Shown here one piece after another: positions 6,846 through 15,405 of a DNA stretch of 35,876 nucleotides. The notes under the pieces were generated by a model. That model made no database searches, was not told the DNA's origin, and saw only the letters and a program-made list of their open reading frames with translations. Position numbers and translations under genes: made by a program. Positions within the stretch are counted from its first letter, which is position 1. Every line of letters starts with the position of its first letter. Source of the stretch: Cumulibacter manganitolerans (GTDB lineage Bacteria > Actinomycetota > Actinomycetes > Mycobacteriales > Antricoccaceae). The stretch is taken from positions 1-35,876 of the forward strand of contig NZ_WBKP01000040.1 of assembly GCF_009602465.1 (NCBI RefSeq), read 5' to 3'.

Positions 6846-9080
6846 TTGACCGCGCGAGAGCCAGTCGATCTGCACTTCGAATCGGCGCTGCGCGCGCATC
6901 GCCCCCGCACGGCCGGCGCGGTGCCGGTCGACGACCTGTGGCGGGTGTTCGAGGCGCAGGCGGGCAGCCGGCTGCTGGACCTGCAGGCGCGGCTGATGCG
7001 CGCGGACGGCACCGGCTACTACACGATCGGCTCGGCCGGGCACGAGTCGAACGCCTACGTCGCCGACGCGCTGCGCCCGACCGACCCCGCCTTCCTGCAC
7101 TACCGCTCGGGAGCGTTCTACCTCGCCCGCGCCGCGCAGGTCGAGGGCATCGACGGCGTCCGTGACGTCCTGCTCTCGCTGGCGGCGTCCACCGCCGACC
7201 CGATCTCCGGGGGCCGGCACAAGGTGTTCGGGCGGCACGAGCTGGCCGTCGTGCCGAGCACGTCGACGATCGGCTCGCACGTGCCGCGGGCGATGGGCAC
7301 CGCGTTCGCCATCGGGCGGGCCCGCAAGCTCGGCGTCGCCGCGCAATGGCCGGACGACGCGATCGCGGTGGCGTCCTTCGGTGACGCCTCGGCCAACCAC
7401 GCCTCGACGGTCACCGCGATCAACACCGCCGTTCAGACCGCCTATCAGGGCCTGCCCATGCCGCTGCTGCTGGTCTGCGAGGACAACGGCATCGGTATCT
7501 CAGTGCCCACGCCGCGCGGCTGGATCCACACGGCCTACGGCGCCCGCCCGGGGCTGCGCTACTTCTCCGGCTCCGGGGACGATCCCGAGCAGATGCGCAC
7601 CGTCGCCAAGGACGCCGCCGACTACGTGCGCCGCACCCGCGGCCCGGCGTTCCTGCACGTGCGCACCGTCCGGTTCATGGCGCACGCCGGCTCGGACGCC
7701 GAGCTCGCGTACCGCACGCCCGCGGAGATCCAGGCCGACTACGAGCGCGACCCGCTGCTGGCGACCGCCCGCGCGCTGGTCGACGCCGGCGTCGGGTCCG
7801 GGGAGGTGCTCGAGCGCTACGAGGCGATTCGCGAGCGGGTCGAGCGGGAGTCCGGCGAGGTGATCCGGCTGCCCAAGCTCGCGACGGCCCAGGACGTCAT
7901 CGCGCCCCTGGCCCCGGTCCGCCCGGACGCGGTCGCCGAGCAGTCCGTCGCCTGCGCGCCGGCGCACCGTCGCGCCCGCGTCTTCGACGGCCGGCTGCCG
8001 GAGGACGAGGGCCCGCTGACCCTGTCCCAGTCGATCAACCGGGCGCTCGCCGACGGGCTCGCGGCGTACGACTCGATGCTGGTGTTCGGCGAGGACGTCG
8101 GCCGCAAGGGCGGCGTCTACGGCACGACCACGCGGCTGCAGAAGCGCTTCGGGATGGCGCGGGTGTTCGACACGCTGCTCGACGAGACGTCGATCCTGGG
8201 CCTGGGCCTCGGGCTCGGGGTCAGCGGCCTGCTGCCGGTGCCGGAGATCCAGTACCTCGCCTACCTGCACAACGCCATCGACCAGATCCGGGGCGAGGCG
8301 GCGTCCACGCAGTTCTTCTCCGAGGGCCGGTACCGCAACGGCATGCTGGTGCGCATCCAGGGTCTCGCGTACCAGAAGGGGTTCGGCGGTCACTTCCACA
8401 ACGACAACTCGGTCGCCGCGCTGTGCGACATCCCCGGCCTCGTCGTCGCGGTGCCGAGCCGCGGGGACGACGCTGCCGCGATGGTCCGCACCCTGCTGGC
8501 GGCGGCGCAGGTCGACGGGACGGTCAGCACCTTCATCGAGCCCATCGCGCTGTACCACTCGCGGGATCTGCTCGCCGACGGCGACGGGGGGCTGCTGGCG
8601 CCGTACGCGCCACCGGAGGAGTGGGCGGACGCGCACGTCGCGATCGGCGAGGCTCGGCACTACCTGCCGGAGCCCGGCGCGGACGCGGCGGAGCTGAGCA
8701 TCGTCACCTTCGGCAACGGCGTCCCGATGGCGTTGCGGGTCGCCGAGCGGCTGCGGGCCGAGGGACGCGCGGTGCGGGTGCTCGACCTGCGATGGCTGCG
8801 CCCGCTGCCCGTCGACGCGCTGCGGGCCGAGATGGCCGCCTCCGGAGCGATCCTGGTCGCCGACGAGACCCGGCGCTCCGGCGGCGTGTCGGAGTCGGTT
8901 TGCGCGGAGCTGGTCGATCTCGGGTACGAGGGCCGTCTCGCGCGGGTCACCAGCGAGGACTCGTTCGTGCCGCTCGCCGACGCGGCCAACCTCGTGCTGC
9001 TCAGCGAGCAGACGATCGAGGAGGCGGCCCGCCAGATGCTCTCGGAGCAGCGCCACGGCGCGCACCTGCGCTCGATCTAG
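6846..9080 (+). CDS. Fused E1 alpha/beta thiamine-diphosphate 2-oxoacid dehydrogenase
   Basis: A 744-residue single-chain E1. Residues about 30-345 match the E1-alpha fold. The ThDP/metal motif is GDASANHAST...CEDNGIGIS, where the usual GDG is GDA. Residues about 385-744 are E1-beta: GEDVGRKGGVYG, then FEGR-type and HNDNS segments, then a transketolase C-terminal domain with VTFGNGVPMAL and DLRWLRPLP. Related fused enzymes decarboxylate branched-chain or other 2-oxoacids and pass the acyl group to a lipoyl E2. No E2 or E3 lies nearby, so the partner and true substrate are unknown. The TTG at 6846 is preferred because GAGGGGG lies just upstream. A possible -10 (TAACAT) is at 6806-6811. Confidence 0.88.
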   Translation: MTAREPVDLHFESALRAHRPRTAGAVPVDDLWRVFEAQAGSRLLDLQARLMRADGTGYYTIGSAGHESNAYVADALRPTDPAFLHYRSGAFYLARAAQVEGIDGVRDVLLSLAASTADPISGGRHKVFGRHELAVVPSTSTIGSHVPRAMGTAFAIGRARKLGVAAQWPDDAIAVASFGDASANHASTVTAINTAVQTAYQGLPMPLLLVCEDNGIGISVPTPRGWIHTAYGARPGLRYFSGSGDDPEQMRTVAKDAADYVRRTRGPAFLHVRTVRFMAHAGSDAELAYRTPAEIQADYERDPLLATARALVDAGVGSGEVLERYEAIRERVERESGEVIRLPKLATAQDVIAPLAPVRPDAVAEQSVACAPAHRRARVFDGRLPEDEGPLTLSQSINRALADGLAAYDSMLVFGEDVGRKGGVYGTTTRLQKRFGMARVFDTLLDETSILGLGLGLGVSGLLPVPEIQYLAYLHNAIDQIRGEAASTQFFSEGRYRNGMLVRIQGLAYQKGFGGHFHNDNSVAALCDIPGLVVAVPSRGDDAAAMVRTLLAAAQVDGTVSTFIEPIALYHSRDLLADGDGGLLAPYAPPEEWADAHVAIGEARHYLPEPGADAAELSIVTFGNGVPMALRVAERLRAEGRAVRVLDLRWLRPLPVDALRAEMAASGAILVADETRRSGGVSESVCAELVDLGYEGRLARVTSEDSFVPLADAANLVLLSEQTIEEAARQMLSEQRHGAHLRSI

Positions 9081-9098
9081 CCGACCGGGCCGAGACGC

Positions 9099-10217
9099 TC
9101 AGCCGAGGCGCTCGACGACGTAGTCGATGCAGCGGGTCAGCGCCTCGACGTCCGACGGCGGCGTCGAGACGAACATGCCGATGCGCAGCTGGTTGCGCGC
9201 CAGGCCGCGGTACGGCTCGGTGTCGAGGATGCCGTTGGCGCGCAGCGTCGCGGTGACCGCCTTGGCGTCGACCGCCGGGTCGAGGTCGATGGTGCCGATC
9301 ACCGGCGAGCGCAGCGCCGGGTCCTGCACGAACGGCGTGGCGTACGCCGAGGACTCGGCCCAGCCGTACAGCACCGACGACGACTCGGTGACCCGCGACG
9401 TGATCCACGGCTGGCCGCCCTGGGCCAGCAGCCAGTCGACCTGGTGGGCCAGCATGAACAGCGTGTAGACGGACGGCGTGTTGTACGTCTGGTCCTTGCG
9501 CGAGTTGTCCAGCGCGATCTTCAGATCCAGCGACGGCGGGACGTACCGCCGGCCGGCCGCGATCCGCTCGGTGCGGTCGATCGCCGCGGGGGAGACGACC
9601 GCGACCCACAGGCCGCCCTCGCCGGCGAACCCCTTCTGCGGGGCGAAGTAGTAGCAGTCGGTCTGGCCGAGGTCGACCGGCAGGCCGGCGGCGGCCGAGG
9701 TCGCGTCGATGACGGTGAGCGCGCCGTCCGCGGGCACCCGGCGCACGGGCACGGCGACACCGGTCGACGTCTCGTTCTGCGGCCAGCAGTAGGCGTCGAT
9801 GTCGTCCTCGACGAGCGGCTCGATCGCCGAGCCCGGCTCCGCGCTGCGCACGCTCGGGTCCTCCAGGAAGGGCGCCGCGGCCACCGCCTTGGCGAACTTG
9901 CCACCGAACTCGCCGAACGACAGGTGCTGCGAGCGCCGCTCGATCAGGGAGAACACCGCGGAGTCCCAGAAGTACGTCGAACCGCCGTTGCCCAGCATCA
10001 CCTCGTAGCCCTCCGGGGCGTCGAGCAGCGCGAGCAGACCCTGCCGCACCAGCCCCACCAGCCTCCGGACCCCGGCCTGGCGGTGCGACGTCCCGACGTA
10101 CGAGGCGGCGACCTGCCCGAAGTCCTCGAGGGCCTCGTAACGGGTGCGGCTCGGCCCACTGCCGAACCGCCCGTCCTCAGGCAGCAGCTCGACGGGGATC
10201 TCGATGTTCTCGCTCAT
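9099..10217 (-). CDS. serC: Phosphoserine aminotransferase (PLP-dependent)
   Basis: A 372-residue class V aminotransferase of the actinobacterial SerC type. It opens IPVELLPEDGRFGSGPSRTR, the phosphate-binding GSGPSR segment. The PLP-binding lysine is Lys195 in FAPQKGF, and the phosphate-contacting LGNGGSTYFWDSA segment is at about 75-87. It converts 3-phosphohydroxypyruvate plus glutamate to O-phosphoserine in serine biosynthesis, in the cytoplasm. The ATG at 10217 (MSENIE) has GAGAG seven bases upstream; a GTG two codons earlier is possible. It is divergent from pdxH, which makes the PLP cofactor, and convergent with the E1 gene (18 bases apart). Confidence 0.95.
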   Translation of the reverse strand: MSENIEIPVELLPEDGRFGSGPSRTRYEALEDFGQVAASYVGTSHRQAGVRRLVGLVRQGLLALLDAPEGYEVMLGNGGSTYFWDSAVFSLIERRSQHLSFGEFGGKFAKAVAAAPFLEDPSVRSAEPGSAIEPLVEDDIDAYCWPQNETSTGVAVPVRRVPADGALTVIDATSAAAGLPVDLGQTDCYYFAPQKGFAGEGGLWVAVVSPAAIDRTERIAAGRRYVPPSLDLKIALDNSRKDQTYNTPSVYTLFMLAHQVDWLLAQGGQPWITSRVTESSSVLYGWAESSAYATPFVQDPALRSPVIGTIDLDPAVDAKAVTATLRANGILDTEPYRGLARNQLRIGMFVSTPPSDVEALTRCIDYVVERLG

Positions 10218-10250
10218 GCGCACGCTCTCGGGGTCGTAGGTAGCCGTCCA

Positions 10251-10276
10251 AGCCTATGACCCGCGCTCGCTAGGCT
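10251..10276. promoter_or_regulatory. Candidate divergent -10 elements between serC and pdxH
   Basis: AGCCTA at 10251-10256 reads TAGGCT on the minus strand, and TAGGCT at 10271-10276 reads the same on the plus strand. Both are plausible -10 hexamers at sensible distances from the serC and pdxH starts. They also form a 6-bp inverted repeat with a 14-base spacer, so a single regulator site is an alternative. No strong -35 is seen. Confidence 0.35.
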
Positions 10277-10302
10277 GGGCGCAGGGCAGAGGGGTGCACG
10301 AG

Positions 10303-10947
10303 ATGAACGAGCCGGAGTTCGACGTCCAGCATGAACGCGTGCGGTACGACCTGCCGCGGCTGCGCGAGGACGATCTCGGGGAGGACCCGATCGCGATCTT
10401 CGCGACCTGGTTGGACGCCGCGGCGGCCGCCGGCGTCCCGGAGCCCAACGCCATGGTGCTCGCCACCGCGTCCCCGGACGGGGCGCCGCGCGCCCGCACC
10501 GTGCTGCTGCGCGGCTACCGCGACGGGTTCGTCTTCTTCACCAACTACACCTCCGCCAAGGGCCGCCATCTGCAGGCCAACCCGCGGGCGAGCCTGTGCT
10601 TCCCCTGGCTGCCCATCCACCGGCAGGTCATCGTCGAGGGGACCGTCCAGCGGGTGTCCCCGCGCGCCTCCGACGCGTACTTCGCCTCGCGTCCGGTCGA
10701 GTCGCAGATCGCCAGCGCGCTGAGCCCGCAGTCGCAGGTGATCGACGGCATCGACGGGCTGCTCGGCGAGCTGGCGAAGGTCAGCGCCGCCCATCCCGAC
10801 GGCATCGCGCGGCCCGAGCACTGGGGCGGCTACCGCCTCGACCCGCAGGTCGTCGAGTTCTGGCAGGGCAACGTCGGGCGGCTGCACGACCGCTTCCGGT
10901 TCCGCCGCGAGGCCGGGCGCTGGGTGCGAGAACGACTCGCCCCGTGA
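10303..10947 (+). CDS. pdxH: Pyridoxamine 5'-phosphate oxidase
   Basis: A 214-residue FMN flavoprotein that oxidises pyridoxine/pyridoxamine phosphate to PLP. The family signatures are visible in order: ARTVLLRGY, FFTNYTSAKGRHLQANP (FMN phosphate contacts), WLPIHRQVIVEGTV, SRPVESQI and the C-terminal PEHWGGYRL / FWQGNVGRLHDRFRF (PNPOx C-terminal dimerisation and substrate region). The ATG at 10303 is favoured by AGAGGGG eight bases upstream; a GTG at 10294 is in frame. Its stop overlaps the GTG of the next gene (GTGA), suggesting translational coupling with the transporter. Confidence 0.95.
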   Translation: MNEPEFDVQHERVRYDLPRLREDDLGEDPIAIFATWLDAAAAAGVPEPNAMVLATASPDGAPRARTVLLRGYRDGFVFFTNYTSAKGRHLQANPRASLCFPWLPIHRQVIVEGTVQRVSPRASDAYFASRPVESQIASALSPQSQVIDGIDGLLGELAKVSAAHPDGIARPEHWGGYRLDPQVVEFWQGNVGRLHDRFRFRREAGRWVRERLAP

Positions 10948-12257
10948 CCGAGGGACCCGAGACCACCCGCCGCACCGACACCCCGGACCGTGCGCCGCAG
11001 CGGGCACCGCGCCGGCTGAGCCGGGTCACCATGGACACCCGGCCGTTCGGCTACCCCCAGTTCCGGCGGCTGTTCGCCGGGAACGTGCTGACCCAGGTTG
11101 GCGCGCAGATGACGCTGGTGGCCGTCGGCGTGCAGGTCTACCGGATGACCGGCAGCAGCGCGATGGTCGGCTACACGAGCCTATGGGCGCTGATCCCGCT
11201 GATCGTGTTCGGGCTGATCGGCGGGGCGCTCGCCGACACCATCGACCGCCGCACGCTGGTCATCTGGTCGACCCTGCTGACCGCGCTGACCAGCCTGATG
11301 CTGTACCTGCAGGCGGCGGCCGGGCTGGACAACGTGTGGATCGTGTGGGCGCTGGTCGCGCTGCAGTCCGCCGCGGCGGCCGCCTACCGGCCCGCCCGCT
11401 CGGCGATGCTGCCGAAGCTGATCCCCGAGTCGCTGATCCCGGCGGCCAACACGATCTCCTCCAGCACGATGTCCGGGTCGATGATCGTCGGCCCGCTGGT
11501 GGCCGGCGTCATCGTCGCGCACGCGGGCGTCACCTGGGCGTACCTCGCCGAGGCGGTGCTGCTGGTGCTCGCGATCCTCACGCTGTTCGGGCTGCCGGTG
11601 ATGGCCGCCGCGCACGACACCGGCGGCCGGAGCCCGTTCCGGACTGCGCTGAGCGACACCGCGGCCGGCTTCCGGTACCTGCGCACCCAGCCCCTGCTGA
11701 GCATGCAGTACGTCGTCGACCTCATCGCGATGATCTTCGGGTGGCCGCTCGCGGTCTTCCCGGCGCTCGCCGACCAGCGTTTCGGAGAGGGCTCGATCGG
11801 CTGGCTGTATGCCGGTGCGTCGATCGGCGCGGTGGCGGCCGGGCTGTTCTCCGGCTGGATCTCGCACATCGTCCGGCACGGCGCGACGATCATCGCGTCG
11901 GTCGCGGTGTGGGGCGGGGCGATCATCGCGTTCGCGTTCACCGACAGCCTCCTGCTGGGCCTGTTCTTCCTCGCCGTCGCCGGCGCCGCCGACCTCGTCA
12001 GCGCGTCGCTGCGGATGACGATGCTGCAGGTGCTGACACCGGACGCGATGCGCGGCCGGATGCAGGGCGTGTTCATGGTCGTCGTCGCCGGGGGCCCGCG
12101 GCTCGGCGACGTGCGCCTCGGCCAGATGGCCACCCTGCTCACGCCGACCGTCGCGCTGTGGTCCGGCGGCCTGACCATCGTCGTGCTGATGCTGGTGATC
12201 GCGCTGACTTTCCGGCTGCTGTGGCGCTACCGTCCCGCCGATTCCTCGGCGGCGTGA
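10944..12257 (+). CDS. MFS transporter (about 12 membrane helices)
   Basis: A 437-residue major facilitator of the EntS/MFS_3-like type. A cytoplasmic N-terminus of about 30 residues is followed by helix 1 (FAGNVLTQVGAQMTLVAVGV). The loop 2-3 signature region is GGALADTIDRRTLVIWS, and hydrophobic segments continue to the end. A second basic loop (RMTMLQVLTPDAMRGRMQG) before helix 11 is typical of the family. The GTG at 10944 overlaps the pdxH stop as GTGA; an ATG at 11032 (MDTRPFGY) would remove the N-terminal tail and is possible. Related proteins export siderophores or drugs. Coupling to pdxH may be positional only. The substrate is unknown. Confidence 0.85.
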   Translation: MTEGPETTRRTDTPDRAPQRAPRRLSRVTMDTRPFGYPQFRRLFAGNVLTQVGAQMTLVAVGVQVYRMTGSSAMVGYTSLWALIPLIVFGLIGGALADTIDRRTLVIWSTLLTALTSLMLYLQAAAGLDNVWIVWALVALQSAAAAAYRPARSAMLPKLIPESLIPAANTISSSTMSGSMIVGPLVAGVIVAHAGVTWAYLAEAVLLVLAILTLFGLPVMAAAHDTGGRSPFRTALSDTAAGFRYLRTQPLLSMQYVVDLIAMIFGWPLAVFPALADQRFGEGSIGWLYAGASIGAVAAGLFSGWISHIVRHGATIIASVAVWGGAIIAFAFTDSLLLGLFFLAVAGAADLVSASLRMTMLQVLTPDAMRGRMQGVFMVVVAGGPRLGDVRLGQMATLLTPTVALWSGGLTIVVLMLVIALTFRLLWRYRPADSSAA

Positions 12258-12308
12258 GACGCTGGTCCGGGTAGCCCGCCCCCACGATCCGACAGGAGCG
12301 ATCAGCAG

Positions 12309-13199
12309 GTGCTCGCCATCGAGAAGGTAGCGAAGCGATTCGGCGACAAGGTCGTGCTGGACGACCTGTCCTTCGCCGTACGACCGGGGGAGCTCTTCGG
12401 GTTCTGCGGCGCCAACGGGTCGGGCAAGACGACCACCATGCGGATCATCCTGGGCCTGCTGCGGGCGGACGCCGGCCGCGTCACCTGGAACGGTGCCCCC
12501 ATCGACGCCGACGTCCGGCAGGCGATCGGCTACATGCCGGAGGAGCGCGGGCTCTACCCGAAGATGCGCCCGGCCGAGCAGCTCGCGTACTTCGCCCAGC
12601 TGCACGGGGTCGACCCGGCGCGGGCCAAGCGGTCGGCGGCGTACTGGATCGAGCGGCTCGGGGTGAAGCTCGAGCCCAAGGACACCCTCGAGAAGCTCTC
12701 GCTCGGCAACCAGCAGAAGGTGCAAATGGCAGCCGCGCTGGTGCACGACCCGGCGATCCTGGTGCTCGATGAGCCGTTCAGCGGCCTGGACCCGGTCGCC
12801 GTCGACTCGCTGCTAGACGCGCTGACCGAGAAGGCGAACGCCGGCGTCCCGGTCATCTTCTCCAGCCACCAGCTCGAGCTCGTCGAGCGGCTGTGCGACG
12901 CCGTCGGCATCATCAGCGACGGACACATGGTCGCCTTCGGGCCCGTGCACAGCCTGCGCGCGCAGGAGGCGCGCAAGCAGCTCGTCGTGTCGGTGGCCGG
13001 CGTGCTGCCCGGATGGAGCCGCGCTCTGCCGCACGTCAGCGAGAGCCAGGAGAAAGGCAGCACCGCGATCGTCACGGTGACCGAGCCGGAGCGCTCGAAC
13101 GAGGTGCTCGCCGCCGCTATGGCGCTGGGCCCCGTCGAGCAGTTCGCCTGGAAGTCACCGACCCTGACCGAGATCTTCCGGGAGGTGGTCGCCGCGTGA
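12309..13199 (+). CDS. ABC transporter ATP-binding protein (NatA-like)
   Basis: A 296-residue ATPase. Walker A is GANGSGKTTTMR, the Q-loop region is IGYMPEERGLYPKM, the signature is LSLGNQQKVQMA (LSxGN variant usual for this subfamily), Walker B is ILVLDEPFSGLDP and the switch His is in IFSSHQLELVE. A C-terminal extension (about 215-296, DUF4162-like) ends LTEIFREVVAA, as in sodium/drug-export ATPases of the NatA group. The GTG at 12309 has AGGAG about ten bases upstream. Its stop overlaps the GTG of the permease gene, so they form one transporter operon. Confidence 0.93.
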   Translation: MLAIEKVAKRFGDKVVLDDLSFAVRPGELFGFCGANGSGKTTTMRIILGLLRADAGRVTWNGAPIDADVRQAIGYMPEERGLYPKMRPAEQLAYFAQLHGVDPARAKRSAAYWIERLGVKLEPKDTLEKLSLGNQQKVQMAAALVHDPAILVLDEPFSGLDPVAVDSLLDALTEKANAGVPVIFSSHQLELVERLCDAVGIISDGHMVAFGPVHSLRAQEARKQLVVSVAGVLPGWSRALPHVSESQEKGSTAIVTVTEPERSNEVLAAAMALGPVEQFAWKSPTLTEIFREVVAA

Positions 13200-14431
13200 G
13201 CACGCCGACGATCACCCCGCCGGACCGGCCGCGGTCGAGGCCCTCCGGTCCGCAGCTCGTCGCGCAGGTCGCCAGGCGGGAGATCTCCACCAAGCTGCGT
13301 GATCGCACCTACCTGATCTCCATCCTGGTGTTCCTGCTCATCGTCGGCGCAGTCATCACGTTCAACGTGCTGGCCAACAAGAACGCCGACGACTACAAGG
13401 TGGCCGTCGTCGGCAGCACCGGGCCCGGCTTCGAGGAGGCCGCGCGGGCGCAGGCCCGGCAGGCCGGAGCCACCGTCACGTTCGTGCAGGTCGCGGACCG
13501 GGCCGCGGGGGAGAAGCTGCTGGACGACGGCGCCGACGTCGTCATGGACGGCGACACGCTGCTGCGCAAGGACGCGCTGCCCTCCACGCTCAGCACCATC
13601 CTGCAGGGCGCCCACCAGACCGTCTCGATCATCGAGCGGGCGTCCGCCGCCGGCATCAGCCCCGGCGAGCTCACCCAGATCATGACCGTCCAGCCCCTGC
13701 GCGAGCAGTCGCTCGCGGCCTCGTCCGGTGACGCGCTCGAGCGCGGCATCGTCGCGATGACGGCGGTCGGGCTGGCCTACGGCATGCTGATGATGATCGT
13801 GCAGTTCGTGGCCCAGGGTGTCGTGGAGGAGAAGTCCAGCCGGGTCATCGAGCTGCTCATGACGGCGGTGAAGCCGCGGCAGCTGCTGGCCGGCAAGGTC
13901 CTCGGCCTCGGCGTGCTCGGCCTGCTGCAGCTGCTGCTGGTGCTCGGTCTCGGCGTCGCCGCCGCGACGCTCGGCGGGCTCATCGAGATCCCGGCGTCCG
14001 GCTGGAGCACCATCCTGCAGGTGCTCGGCTGGTTCGTGCTGGGCTACGCGTTCTTCGCGACGCTGTCGGCCGCCGCCGCCTCCCTGGTCTCGCGCCAGGA
14101 GGACCTGGGCTCGGCGCTCATGCCGCTCACCTTCATCCCGATGATCGCGTTCTTCCTCGCCTTCAAGGTGCTGAGCTCACCGGACAGCACCTTGTCGGCC
14201 GTGCTGAGCATGATCCCCGGCTTCGCACCGACCACGATGCCGGTACGGGCGGCGATGTCCAGCGTGCCGCTCTGGCAGTACGTCGTCGCCGTCGTCCTGC
14301 AGGTCGCGGCCGTGTACCTGCTGGTCCGGCTGGCCGCGCGGATCTACGCCGGCGCCATGCTGAAGACCTCGGGCAAGCTCAAGGCCAGGGAGGCGCTCGC
14401 GCGCAGCCGGGAGGGCGCGGACGCCGTGTGA
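13196..14431 (+). CDS. ABC transporter permease (NatB-like, ABC-2 family)
   Basis: A 411-residue membrane protein. One helix lies near residue 40 (YLISILVFLLIVGAVITFNV). A large extracytoplasmic domain of about 160 residues with a substrate-binding-like fold follows (VAVVGSTGPGFEEAAR). A block of about six helices from near residue 200 contains the GVVEEKSSRVIELLMTAVKP signature of NatB/COG1668 permeases. It starts with GTG inside the ATPase stop (GTGA), with GGGAGG upstream. It pairs with the preceding ATPase. The family exports sodium or hydrophobic compounds; the actual substrate is not shown. Confidence 0.9.
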   Translation: MSTPTITPPDRPRSRPSGPQLVAQVARREISTKLRDRTYLISILVFLLIVGAVITFNVLANKNADDYKVAVVGSTGPGFEEAARAQARQAGATVTFVQVADRAAGEKLLDDGADVVMDGDTLLRKDALPSTLSTILQGAHQTVSIIERASAAGISPGELTQIMTVQPLREQSLAASSGDALERGIVAMTAVGLAYGMLMMIVQFVAQGVVEEKSSRVIELLMTAVKPRQLLAGKVLGLGVLGLLQLLLVLGLGVAAATLGGLIEIPASGWSTILQVLGWFVLGYAFFATLSAAAASLVSRQEDLGSALMPLTFIPMIAFFLAFKVLSSPDSTLSAVLSMIPGFAPTTMPVRAAMSSVPLWQYVVAVVLQVAAVYLLVRLAARIYAGAMLKTSGKLKAREALARSREGADAV

Positions 14432-14674
14432 GCACGCCGTCCCGGGAACGGCCGCTCGCGCCGAGTAGATTCGGCTCTGTGGGCGCCGGTGACCGTCATC
14501 GGGTGCTCACCGGGGAGCGAATCGCCGGAACCAACCGACCTGCGCGAGGCTCCTAGAACCGCACAACCTGGCACGTGCGCGTCTCGTCGAGGCTCGGTGG
14601 ACGCGCACGCATGATCACTGACGGGCCGTCGCGGGCCACTGCGACGGTCGTGCTGAACTGATACGGAGCACGCG
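14432..14674 (+). other. Leader/intergenic region with a 10-bp stem-loop before the acidic protein gene
   Basis: A 243-base stretch without an ORF of merit. It holds a perfect 10-bp inverted repeat, CGTGCGCGTC at 14574-14583 and GACGCGCACG at 14600-14609, with a 16-base loop and no following T-run. An upstream segment around 14488-14550 is also able to fold (GGTGA/TCACC, GGGAG/CTCC pairs). It could be a structured 5' leader, but no known riboswitch class is confidently recognised. Confidence 0.35.
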
Positions 14675-15394
14675 ATGAGCGACGATATTTCCCCCGACCT
14701 GGGCGCGCACGACACCGGCGACGACTCGATCAGCGTCGCTTACGGCGACTCGACCCTCGACGCCGGCTCCGCCGGCTTCGACGCGGACGACCACGGGTTG
14801 ACCGACACCGCCGAGCCGGGCGACGGCTATGAGGCGCAGAGCGACACCGACGCGCCGCTGGACGACGTCCAGCCGATGGACAAGTTCCCCGAGCCGGGCG
14901 CCGACGCCGAGCCCGGCGGCGGCAGCGAAGCCGGCTCCGGCGCGGAGAGCACCTCGGACACGGACCCCTCGGATTCCGCCGGCGACGCCTCGGAGCCTGG
15001 CGGCGACGCGGCCGGGTCCGGCGACGCGGCTGGGCCCGGGGACGAGGGGCTGCACAGCGCGATGGGCCCGGAGGACTCGGGCACCGAGCAGAGCGCCGGC
15101 GACGAGTCGCCGTCCGAGGGCGCGAGCACGGATCTCACGGTCAGCATCGACGGCGAGGACATCGTGGTCGGTGCGCCGACGCTCGACATCACCGGCGACG
15201 GCGTCGCCGACACCGTCGTCGTCGAGAGCGAGGGCAACGTCGAGTACTACGTCGACACCGACCAGGACGGTGTCGCGGACCAGATCATCGTGCTCGACGA
15301 GACCGACGGCACCCTGGTCAGCCACGAGGTCTACGACCCGGCGACCGGCGAGTGGACCAACGTCACCGACGAGAGCACCGGCACGCCTGACTAG
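14675..15394 (+). CDS. Very acidic protein with calcium-loop-like repeats, unknown function
   Basis: A 239-residue protein dominated by Asp, Glu, Gly, Ser and Ala; residues about 1-150 are low-complexity and probably disordered. The C-terminal 90 residues look folded. They carry two Asp-rich loops, DITGDGVADTV and DTDQDGVADQI, of the DxDxDG calcium-binding kind, each followed by a beta-like segment (VVVESEGNVEYYV, IIVLDETDG). There is no signal peptide or membrane helix. The ATG at 14675 has GGAG eight bases upstream. Similar single-gene acidic proteins with such loops occur in actinobacteria, but I cannot assign a role. It ends 11 bases from the convergent HNH gene. Confidence 0.8.
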   Translation: MSDDISPDLGAHDTGDDSISVAYGDSTLDAGSAGFDADDHGLTDTAEPGDGYEAQSDTDAPLDDVQPMDKFPEPGADAEPGGGSEAGSGAESTSDTDPSDSAGDASEPGGDAAGSGDAAGPGDEGLHSAMGPEDSGTEQSAGDESPSEGASTDLTVSIDGEDIVVGAPTLDITGDGVADTVVVESEGNVEYYVDTDQDGVADQIIVLDETDGTLVSHEVYDPATGEWTNVTDESTGTPD

Positions 15395-15405
15395 CCGCGT
15401 CGGGT

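Noticed and set aside
10596-10943. 553-codon reading of the MFS gene
   Set aside because: The first 116 codons lie in an alternative frame of pdxH. The GTG that overlaps the pdxH stop is the natural start.
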